From contig DDJR01000002.1 of assembly GCA_002339135.1 (NCBI GenBank), forward strand, positions 1 to 9,610: a stretch of DNA of 9,610 nt, in the 5' to 3' direction. The position numbers and the translations under genes are program-made. The DNA comes from Flavobacteriales bacterium UBA2619. Lineage in GTDB: Bacteria; Bacteroidota; Bacteroidia; Flavobacteriales_D; Sanyastnellaceae. The notes beneath the pieces are model-generated. The model searched no databases, was not told the origin of the DNA, and saw only the letters and a list, made by a program, of their open reading frames with translations. This document shows positions 1-5,125 of the stretch, one piece after another (position 1 is the stretch's first letter; the number at the start of each line of letters is the position of its first letter).

Positions 1-283
1 ACGGTAAATCAAATCTTTTGTCTGCAGAAATATTGAAGTGACTGTGATGTTTGTTGTCAGGTGTTTGCATCTGTTTTCTTTTGACATCCTCATTATTCTT
101 CAATTCGAAGGGGAAATAAGTTTCAGCTTTCAGTGTTCGTGAAATTTTAAAAGTCTGGCAGTTTGTCTGGCAGCAAGTCTGAGAAAATGTTGTTTAACAG
201 CATCAATTCAGGAAATCGATTGTTGATAGATCACTGAAAAAATCCATCCATTTCAGATCCTCTAAAACCCTCGCCATGAAAGC
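1..283. other. Left flank without a confident gene
   Basis: No plus-strand frame stays open here; stops occur within the first 45 bases of the two frames I followed. On the minus strand two frames are open to the left edge. One could start at an ATG at 70-68 and reads MQTPDNKHHSHFNISADK and onward; the other could start at an ATG at 93-91 and reads MRMSKENRCKHL and onward. The first looks more protein-like, but fewer than 35 codons are visible, neither matches a family I recognise, and no Shine-Dalgarno would be expected to help. A gene beginning here and running left, downstream of the iterons at 153-188, is possible but unproven. Confidence 0.25.
153..188. repeat. Three 12-bp iterons (GTCTGgcag)
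   Basis: The pentamer GTCTG recurs at 153, 165 and 177 with an exact 12-bp period. The first two units are GTCTGGCAGTTT and GTCTGGCAGCAA, identical over nine bases; the third, GTCTGAGAAAAT, keeps only the first five. Such spaced direct repeats often bind a regulator on one face of the helix. The CTGGCAG core resembles CTGACAG in the inverted repeat before grpE. Function is inferred only. Confidence 0.5.
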
Positions 284-311
284 AAAAAAGCCTCCGATTA
301 AGGAAGCTTTT
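284..311 (-). terminator. Intrinsic terminator of the tRNA-Gly gene
   Basis: Read on the minus strand, AGCTTCC, a six-base loop TTAATC and GGAGGCT form a 7-bp stem with one G-U wobble, extended by an AAA/TTT pairing and ending in a run of six T. The wobble would be a C-A mismatch on the plus strand, so the structure is better in the minus direction. It begins 15 bases after the tRNA CCA end, where a terminator is expected. Confidence 0.8.
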
Positions 312-325
312 AAGACTTTTACTCT

Positions 326-400
326 TGGAGCGAAAAACGAGGATCGAACTCGCGACCCCAACCTTGGCAAGGTTGTGCTCTACCGCTGAGCTATTTTCGC
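326..400 (-). tRNA. tRNA-Gly (anticodon GCC)
   Basis: On the minus strand the sequence folds as a full cloverleaf: acceptor GCGAAAA/TTTTCGC (7 bp), D arm GCTC/GAGC with loop AGCGGTA, anticodon arm CAACC/GGTTG with loop TTGCCAA (anticodon GCC, reading GGC and GGT codons), a five-base variable loop, and T arm GCGAG/CTCGT with loop TTCGATC. The discriminator base is U, as usual for bacterial tRNA-Gly, and the 3' CCA is encoded in the DNA (positions 328-326). The mature body without CCA is 72 nt (329-400). It has its own promoter upstream and a terminator downstream, so it is probably a single-gene unit. Confidence 0.97.
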
Positions 401-431
401 TTAAAAACCGTATCGCATTCGAAACGGGGTA

Positions 432-461
432 CAAAAATAGTGTAAGGAATACGTTATCCAA
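432..461 (-). promoter_or_regulatory. Promoter of tRNA-Gly (Bacteroidota type)
   Basis: Minus-strand TATTTTTG (439-432) matches the Bacteroidota -7 element TAnnTTTG exactly, and TTGG (461-458) supplies the -33 TTG after an 18-bp spacer. Transcription would start near 427, giving a leader of about 27 bases before the tRNA. Its -33 box lies only 5 bp from that of the divergent plus-strand promoter. Confidence 0.65.
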
Positions 462-466
462 CGACA

Positions 467-495
467 TTGCGGAAAAAAATATAGACGTACCTTTG
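467..495 (+). promoter_or_regulatory. Promoter of the DUF4290 gene (Bacteroidota type)
   Basis: TTG at 467-469, an 18-bp spacer and TACCTTTG at 488-495 match the -33/-7 pattern of the housekeeping sigma factor of Bacteroidota. The -7 box ends five bases before the ATG at 501, so the mRNA would begin at or within a few bases of the start codon. Confidence 0.6.
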
Positions 496-500
496 ACTCA

Positions 501-1226
501 ATGACAAAAATGAACTTGAAAGAGGCAGATCGTAGTGATACTCTGACCTACAATAGCAACAGATCCGATCTTATTATTCCGGAGTATGGACGTGGAATCC
601 ATACCATGATTGCTCACATGATGAATCTAGCTGACAAAGAGGAGCGTTCAAAATGTGCAGCGGCTATCGTAAGTGTCATGGGAAGTGTCGTCCCGCCAGA
701 AGGGTCAGAAGAGGAAGGAAAGAACAAGCTTTGGAATCAATTGCAGTCGATGACAGGATATGCTTTAGATGTTGAAACGCCATTTGATTTATTAGATCCC
801 AAAGTGCGTGACGAAGCACCGTCAAGATTAAACTATCCGACAGAGACATCTAGGGCAGGGCATTTTGGCCGCACGCTTGAAGCGATGATAGAGATGGCTA
901 AGAAGTTGGAAGATGGAGAAGAGAAATCTATTCTTATTGTGAAGCTTGCAAATGCCATGAAGATTCATTTCTTAACTTGGAACAGAAAGACAGTTGAAAG
1001 ATCATTTATTTCTGATCAATTAAAGGAGAAGTCTGGTGGTGCACTGTTGTTGCCAGATGATGCCGTATTAGAAAGTTCAGCAGAAATTTTACGCAGCATC
1101 CGAAAAACGTCAGATGCACTTGACAGAACAAGGCCAAACAAAAAAAGCAGCAATCAGAAAAAGCCTTCTGCGAATAGAAATAGCGGCGGTAATCGCACCA
1201 ATTCTAAGAATTACCGACGCAGGTAA
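501..1226 (+). CDS. DUF4290 family protein
   Basis: A 241-residue soluble protein with no signal peptide or membrane segment. The N-terminal part (about residues 15-65) contains LTYNSNRSDLIIPEYGR and the stretch through KCAAAIVSVMG, which I recognise as the start of DUF4290, a family of unknown function confined in my knowledge to Bacteroidota. The domain runs to about residue 205. The last 35 residues are a low-complexity basic tail rich in Lys, Arg, Asn and Ser, which could contact nucleic acid; that is a guess. A second ATG at 510 (MNLKEAD) is in frame and would shift the N terminus by three residues; if the promoter placement is right, the ATG at 501 would be almost leaderless. murA follows after 96 bases in the same direction, an arrangement I believe is common in the phylum, but it does not reveal the role. 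Confidence 0.9.
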   Translation: MTKMNLKEADRSDTLTYNSNRSDLIIPEYGRGIHTMIAHMMNLADKEERSKCAAAIVSVMGSVVPPEGSEEEGKNKLWNQLQSMTGYALDVETPFDLLDPKVRDEAPSRLNYPTETSRAGHFGRTLEAMIEMAKKLEDGEEKSILIVKLANAMKIHFLTWNRKTVERSFISDQLKEKSGGALLLPDDAVLESSAEILRSIRKTSDALDRTRPNKKSSNQKKPSANRNSGGNRTNSKNYRRR

Positions 1227-1232
1227 TTTACG

Positions 1233-1245
1233 CCGACACTGTCGG
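1233..1245. promoter_or_regulatory. Small palindrome between DUF4290 gene and murA
   Basis: CCGACACTGTCGG has perfect 6-base arms around a central C. As RNA it could form a 5-bp GC-rich stem with a three-base loop, but the nearest T-rich run (ttttatt) comes about 13 bases later, so it is a poor terminator. The GACA/TGTC halves recall the palindromes before grpE, with a shorter centre. No TAnnTTTG match was found in the 1227-1322 gap, so murA may be transcribed from the upstream promoter. Confidence 0.3.
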
Positions 1246-1322
1246 AAGCAATTCACAATTTTATTCTAACAAGTTCAAGCTCCACTTAGCTTAAAGCTGT
1301 CTTTCCTTCTCATTTTTACAAG

Positions 1323-2636
1323 ATGAGTAGTTTTGTAATAGAAGGGGGGCATAAATTAAGTGGTGAGGTGATTCCTCAAGGTGCAAAGAATGAAGCGCTA
1401 CAGATATTAAGTTCTGTGCTTTTAACTGCGGGTGAGGTAGAGATAGAGAACATTCCAGACATCGTTGACGTCAACAAACTCATCGATCTGTTAGCATCGA
1501 TGGGTGTCAAGACGAGAAAGATTTCTGAGGGAAAATATTGGTTTAAAGCAGATGAAATCAATTTAGATTTTCTAAAATCAGAAGAATTTAAGCAAAAAGG
1601 CAGTTCTCTCCGGGGGTCGGTCATGATCCTGGGGCCACTTTTATGTAGGTTTGGTATAGGTGCCCTTCCCAGGCCAGGTGGAGATAAAATAGGTAGGAGA
1701 AGAATGGATACTACATTCTTAGGTTTTAAAGAACTGGGTGCAGAGTTCAGTTATGAAGCTTCGACTGGTTTTTTCACAGCTCATGTGCCAGGAGGAAAGT
1801 TGAAGGGAAAGTCAATTCTTTTGGATGAAGCATCAGTGACAGGTACTGCAAATTTAGTAATGGCATCTGTGATGGCTGAAGGGACCACCACGATTTACAA
1901 TGCTGCATGTGAACCTTACCTTCAGCAGCTTTGCAAGTTGATCAATAAAATGGGGGGTAAGATTTCAGGAGTGGGATCAAATCTGTTAAAAATTGAGGGT
2001 GTAACAGAATTGTATGGTGCTCAGCACAGGTGCTTGCCTGACATGATAGAAGTAGGTAGCTTCATAGGAATGGCTGCGATGACCAAGAGTGAGATTACAA
2101 TTAAGAATGTTAGTTACGATGAACTTGGTGTCATTCCTAGAATATTTAAGAGAATGGGAGTCAAACTTGAGCGCAGAGGGGACGATATTTTTGTTCCTGC
2201 GCAAGAGTCTTATGAAATCGACACCTTTCTTGATGGATCACTTTTAACAGTGTCAGATTCTCCATGGCCAGGGTTTACACCTGACCTGCTTAGCATTGTT
2301 TTGGTGATGGCTACTCAAGCCAAAGGTTCTGTTTTAATTCACCAAAAGATGTTTGAAAGCCGGCTCTTTTTTGTGGACAAACTCATTGACATGGGTGCGC
2401 AAATTATTTTGTGTGATCCGCACAGAGCGACGGTTAACGGTCTGAATCACAAGTCTCCATTGCGTGGAGTGACCATGACTTCTCCCGACATTAGAGCGGG
2501 AGTATCGTTGCTTATCGCAGCATTGTCTGCAGATGGTGTTTCTACCATTCACAACATTGGACAAATCGATCGGGGGTACCAAAACATTGATACACGTTTA
2601 AGAAAATTGGGAGCTAAGATCACCCGTATAGACTAG
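1323..2636 (+). CDS. murA: UDP-N-acetylglucosamine 1-carboxyvinyltransferase (MurA), Asp-loop variant
   Basis: MurA transfers enolpyruvate from PEP to UDP-GlcNAc, the first committed step of cytoplasmic peptidoglycan precursor synthesis. At 437 residues it has a slightly greater length than the usual ~420, with the two-domain EPSP-synthase-like fold. Visible landmarks are K22-N23 in GAKNEAL (PEP and sugar binding), the catalytic loop RPGGDKIGRRRMD at 117-129, D321 in GFTPDLLSI aligned with the general-base Asp305 of E. coli, and R391 in PDIRAG aligned with Arg397. The loop residue equal to E. coli Cys115 is Asp121. This natural replacement is known from mycobacteria, chlamydiae and Borrelia, keeps activity and prevents alkylation by fosfomycin; I recall Asp here in other Bacteroidota too. 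The start at 1323 gives MSSFVIEGG, the normal MurA N terminus. No Shine-Dalgarno is present. tlpA follows 27 bases downstream. Confidence 0.96.
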   Translation: MSSFVIEGGHKLSGEVIPQGAKNEALQILSSVLLTAGEVEIENIPDIVDVNKLIDLLASMGVKTRKISEGKYWFKADEINLDFLKSEEFKQKGSSLRGSVMILGPLLCRFGIGALPRPGGDKIGRRRMDTTFLGFKELGAEFSYEASTGFFTAHVPGGKLKGKSILLDEASVTGTANLVMASVMAEGTTTIYNAACEPYLQQLCKLINKMGGKISGVGSNLLKIEGVTELYGAQHRCLPDMIEVGSFIGMAAMTKSEITIKNVSYDELGVIPRIFKRMGVKLERRGDDIFVPAQESYEIDTFLDGSLLTVSDSPWPGFTPDLLSIVLVMATQAKGSVLIHQKMFESRLFFVDKLIDMGAQIILCDPHRATVNGLNHKSPLRGVTMTSPDIRAGVSLLIAALSADGVSTIHNIGQIDRGYQNIDTRLRKLGAKITRID

Positions 2637-2644
2637 CACTACAT

Positions 2645-2652
2645 TATATTTG
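2645..2652 (+). promoter_or_regulatory. Possible -7 element for the thioredoxin gene
   Basis: TATATTTG matches TAnnTTTG exactly and lies 11 bases before the ATG at 2664, in the short gap after murA. No TTG occurs at the expected distance upstream, so only half of a promoter is visible. It could allow expression of the thioredoxin gene apart from murA. Confidence 0.3.
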
Positions 2653-2663
2653 AAAGCACGATT

Positions 2664-3281
2664 ATGACGCAACAAAAAAAAAGAAGCATGATTTTAAAGT
2701 CTGTAATAGCGGTGATGGCTTTAGGTGCTTTGTCTTGGATAGGATTGGTAGCAGCATCACCAGCCTCGGAATCTCAAGGTACAGTTGAACTGACCGGTTC
2801 ATTTGACGTTGCCCCGTCTGGGAGAGTTGGAACCAACATCGGAGATGAGGCGCCAAATATTGTCATGAATAACCCCAAGGGTGAAAAAATGTCTCTCAGC
2901 GATTTGCGAGGTAGCATCGTCCTAATAGATTTTTGGGCGTCATGGTGTGGGCCTTGTAGACGAGAAAACGTGAATGTGGTAAAGGCCTATGAGAAGTATA
3001 GAAAGGCAAAATTTAAAAATGCGGATGGATTTGAAATCTTCTCAGTTTCACTAGATAGCAAGGTTTCTTCATGGGAAGCTGCGATTAAAAAAGATGGATT
3101 AAAGTGGGACTACCATGTGAGTGATCTCAAGAAATGGCAAAACGAAGCTGCAGCGATGTATGGTGTAAGTTCCATTCCGATGAGCTTCCTTTTGGATGAA
3201 AATGGAATCGTGGTGGCAAAAGATCTGCGTGGATTCGAGCTTCACCGCAACATCGATCAACATGTAAAAAGTTTAAGGTAG
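2664..3281 (+). CDS. TlpA/ResA-like membrane-anchored thioredoxin
   Basis: A 205-residue thiol-disulfide oxidoreductase of the TlpA/ResA/AhpC-TSA group. The N terminus is basic (QQKKRS) and followed by a hydrophobic segment at about 10-32, giving a signal anchor or signal peptide, so the catalytic domain should face the periplasm. The domain starts near residue 58 (IGDEAPNIVM), carries the redox motif WCGPC (Cys95, Cys98) in FWASWCGPCRREN and the cis-proline in SSIPMSFLLD (Pro172). TlpA-like proteins usually reduce specific periplasmic disulfides, for example in cytochrome c maturation; the substrate here cannot be read from the sequence. The start at 2664 is the only ATG that precedes the hydrophobic segment with a basic N terminus, apart from the internal Met9. 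A run of nine A at codons 4-7 lies close to the start. The gene is 27 bases after murA and is followed by hairpins. Confidence 0.88.
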   Translation: MTQQKKRSMILKSVIAVMALGALSWIGLVAASPASESQGTVELTGSFDVAPSGRVGTNIGDEAPNIVMNNPKGEKMSLSDLRGSIVLIDFWASWCGPCRRENVNVVKAYEKYRKAKFKNADGFEIFSVSLDSKVSSWEAAIKKDGLKWDYHVSDLKKWQNEAAAMYGVSSIPMSFLLDENGIVVAKDLRGFELHRNIDQHVKSLR

Positions 3282-3295
3282 CTCAAGCTTTGAGC
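3281..3295 (+). terminator. Short hairpin at the end of the thioredoxin gene
   Basis: GCTCAA and TTGAGC form a perfect 6-bp stem around a GCT loop, beginning on the last base of the stop codon. No T-run follows, so it is more likely a weak pause or 3'-end stability element than a full terminator. The large inverted repeat 8 bases later may provide the real transcript end. Confidence 0.3.
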
Positions 3296-3303
3296 ACCAA
3301 TTG

Positions 3304-3352
3304 ACACGACAGCCTGTCGGTTTGCAGAACGCAGGCTGACAGGCTGTCGTGT
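3304..3352. promoter_or_regulatory. Long inverted repeat upstream of grpE (candidate activator site)
   Basis: Arms 3304-3318 (ACACGACAGCCTGTC) and 3338-3352 are perfect 15-base reverse complements. Pairing continues inward with wobbles to give about 22 bp closed by a five-base loop (AGAAC). Each arm also contains an own palindrome, GACAGCCTGTC at 3308-3318 and GACAGGCTGTC at 3338-3348, whose centres are 30 bp apart, close to three helical turns. Measured from the predicted sigma-54 start near 3399 they sit at about -86 and -56, a plausible place for an enhancer-binding protein. As RNA the hairpin could also end the upstream transcript, although only TTT follows it. Both roles are possible; the paired palindromes favour a DNA-binding site. 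Confidence 0.6.
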
Positions 3353-3371
3353 TTCGTGAAAAATAAAATTG

Positions 3372-3388
3372 TTGGCACTTCATTTGCC
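3372..3388 (+). promoter_or_regulatory. Sigma-54 type -24/-12 promoter of grpE
   Basis: TTGGCACTTCATTTGCC matches the sigma-54 consensus YTGGCACGnnnnTTGCW with the GG (3374-3375) and GC (3386-3387) elements exactly 12 bases apart. Only the G after CAC and the last W differ. Transcription would start near 3399, leaving an 18-base leader before the grpE ATG. No good housekeeping promoter is seen in the gap; TAAAATTG at 3364-3371 is one base off the -7 element and lacks a -33 TTG. Such a promoter would need an ATP-driven activator, and one is encoded in the same gene run. Confidence 0.7.
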
Positions 3389-3416
3389 TTGAGTTTATCC
3401 CAAACAAATAGTATCC

Positions 3417-3965
3417 ATGAACGATCAAGAAAAAACAGTCGAAAAGAACGAGGACTTAGAGTCAAAAGTGGAAGAGACGACTGGTCAGACATCAGAAGAT
3501 ATAACTGAATCAGCTGAAGAAAGTACGGAGACGGAGGAGGTAGAACAGGTTGATTATCAGGACAAATATCTCCGACTTTATGCCGAGTTTGACAATTTTA
3601 GGAAAAGAACGATGCGAGAAAGGGCGGATCTCATCATGACAGCTTCTCAAGACGTTCTGGAAAAATTAATCCCTTTGCTTGATGATTTTGAGAGAGCCTC
3701 AAAGCATTCTTCAGATGATGCAGAAGCGATGAAAGAGGGCATGAAGCTTATTCATTCTAAGTTGGAGTCGACACTTACTTCAAAAGGTTTAAAGGCGATG
3801 GATGTTAGATCGGGTGATGATTTTAACGTAGATTATCACGAGGCGATTACAAATATTCCAGCACCAACTCCCAAGCTTAAAGGAAAAATTGTTGATGTTG
3901 TCGAGAATGGATATAAGTTGGGAGATAAGGTTGTTAGGTACGCAAAGGTGGTCATAGGCCAATAA
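3417..3965 (+). CDS. grpE: Nucleotide exchange factor GrpE
   Basis: GrpE releases ADP and substrate from DnaK in the Hsp70 cycle in the cytoplasm. The 182-residue protein is of normal length. Residues 1-45 are acidic and probably disordered, residues about 47-125 form the long dimerising helix (DYQDKYLRLYAEFDNFRKR), and the C-terminal beta-wing carries the family signature from DYHEAITNIPAP (139-150) to KIVDVVENGYKLGD and VVRYAKVVIGQ at the very end. The start at 3417 follows the predicted sigma-54 start point by 18 bases; there is no Shine-Dalgarno. dnaJ follows after 21 bases. Neither hrcA nor dnaK lies next to it in this window, unlike the common hrcA-grpE-dnaK-dnaJ order. Confidence 0.97.
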   Translation: MNDQEKTVEKNEDLESKVEETTGQTSEDITESAEESTETEEVEQVDYQDKYLRLYAEFDNFRKRTMRERADLIMTASQDVLEKLIPLLDDFERASKHSSDDAEAMKEGMKLIHSKLESTLTSKGLKAMDVRSGDDFNVDYHEAITNIPAPTPKLKGKIVDVVENGYKLGDKVVRYAKVVIGQ

Positions 3966-3986
3966 ACCTTTTAAGTTTTAGAAAAA

Positions 3987-5120
3987 ATGGCAAAACGAGA
4001 TTACTATGATGTTCTAGGCTTGAGTAAATCAGCTTCAGGTTCAGAGGTAAAGAAAGCATACAGAAAGCTAGCTCTCAAACATCATCCAGATAAAAACCCT
4101 GATGATGCGAGTGCAGAAGATAAATTTAAAGAAGCTGCAGAGGCCTATGAGGTTCTGAGTGACGAAACAAAGAAGCAGCAGTACGATCGGTTTGGTCATT
4201 CAGGAATGAGAGGTGCATCTGGTGGAGGTGGAGGTCAGCATATGAATATGGAAGATATATTCAGCCAGTTCGGAGACATCTTTGGAGGTGGTGGAGGCGG
4301 AGGCGGGTTTGGCGGCGGAGGAGGATTTGGCGGCGGAGGATCCCGCAGAAGGCGAATGAAAGGGTCCGATTTGCGGATTAAGGTTAAATTAACCCTTGAG
4401 GAAATTACAACAGGCGCAAAGAAGAAAATCAAGGTTGCAAAACTAGTTCAGGCAAGTGGTGTTGAACATTCAGATTGCAGTCAATGTCAAGGAACGGGTC
4501 AAGTTACCCGCGTTACGAATACAATCTTAGGTGCGATGCAAACAGCATCGACTTGTCCTTCTTGCGGGGGTACGGGCTACTCGATTACGTCAAAACCAAA
4601 TGGTACCGACTCCAATGGAATGAAGAGAGAGGATGAAGTCGTAACAATTGACATCCCAGCAGGTGTAGAAGATGGAATTCAGTTGGTCATGAGAGGAAAT
4701 GGAAACGGAGCTCCTGTAGGAGGGGTTGCGGGAGATTTACTTATTGTGGTTGAAGAGTTAGACCATGCTGATTTCCAGCGAAATGGAAAAAACCTACATC
4801 ACGATTTATACATTAGCTTCATCGATGCATCCTTGGGAGCGTCGGCGGAGATACCTCTTCTTTCAAGCAAAGCGAAAATAAAGATTGAGCCAGGAACACA
4901 GAGCGGCAAGCTTATCAGGCTCAGAGGTAAGGGACTTCCATCGGTCGATTCATACGGACATGGAGACTTGCTTGTGAACATCAATGTTTGGACGCCTAAG
5001 ACGCTTACTAAAGAAGAGAGAAAAGCTTTGGAAAAGTTAAAGGAATCAACGAACTTTCAACCTGAATTAGGTCACAGTGAGCGTGGTTTCTTTGAAAAAG
5101 TCCGTGATTTATTCTCATAA
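3987..5120 (+). CDS. dnaJ: Chaperone DnaJ lacking one zinc centre
   Basis: DnaJ delivers unfolded proteins to DnaK and stimulates its ATPase. The 377-residue protein has a J domain (1-70) with HPD at 33-35, a Gly/Phe region (about 75-119) with very long Gly runs, a cysteine-rich region, two beta-sandwich substrate domains (about 125-335) and a C-terminal dimerisation segment. Canonical DnaJ has four CxxCxGxG motifs. Here only two exist, CSQCQGTG (Cys164, Cys167) and CPSCGGTG (Cys190, Cys193). Their spacing and the QVTRVTNTILGAMQT link identify them as motifs II and III, which together bind one zinc. The places of motifs I (near VQASGVEHSD) and IV (near SKPNGTDSNG) hold no cysteine. Both outer motifs, which form the other zinc site, are therefore gone together. 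I recall similar sequences in other Flavobacteriia, so this may be a lineage trait. It is preceded by grpE and followed five bases later by the ABC ATPase gene. Confidence 0.96.
   Translation: MAKRDYYDVLGLSKSASGSEVKKAYRKLALKHHPDKNPDDASAEDKFKEAAEAYEVLSDETKKQQYDRFGHSGMRGASGGGGGQHMNMEDIFSQFGDIFGGGGGGGGFGGGGGFGGGGSRRRRMKGSDLRIKVKLTLEEITTGAKKKIKVAKLVQASGVEHSDCSQCQGTGQVTRVTNTILGAMQTASTCPSCGGTGYSITSKPNGTDSNGMKREDEVVTIDIPAGVEDGIQLVMRGNGNGAPVGGVAGDLLIVVEELDHADFQRNGKNLHHDLYISFIDASLGASAEIPLLSSKAKIKIEPGTQSGKLIRLRGKGLPSVDSYGHGDLLVNINVWTPKTLTKEERKALEKLKESTNFQPELGHSERGFFEKVRDLFS
4284..4340 (+). repeat. Gly-rich tandem repeat inside dnaJ
   Basis: The Gly/Phe linker DNA is built of GGN codons; the 15-base unit TTTGGCGGCGGAGGA occurs twice (4308-4322 and 4326-4340) with an 18-base period, encoding two FGGGGG-type units. 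All is in frame, so gain or loss of a unit would only change linker length. Confidence 0.7.
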
Positions 5121-5125
5121 CAACA

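Noticed and set aside
153..188. Possible CRISPR or tandem-repeat array
   Set aside because: Units are 12 bp without unique spacers and number only three, so an iteron-type site is a better description.
361..375. TTGGCA followed by GGTTG in the tRNA region as a sigma-54 site
   Set aside because: The bases belong to the tRNA anticodon arm and lack a GC dinucleotide at the required spacing.
231..467. Open frame of 78 codons on the minus strand
   Set aside because: It runs straight through the tRNA-Gly gene, its terminator and its promoter, and the peptide has no recognisable family.
3364..3371. TAAAATTG as a housekeeping -7 box for grpE
   Set aside because: It differs from TAnnTTTG at one of six fixed bases and has no TTG at the -33 distance; the sigma-54 match nearby is much stronger.
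4235..4432. Minus-strand Pro-rich open frame
   Set aside because: It is the antisense image of the Gly codon run in dnaJ.
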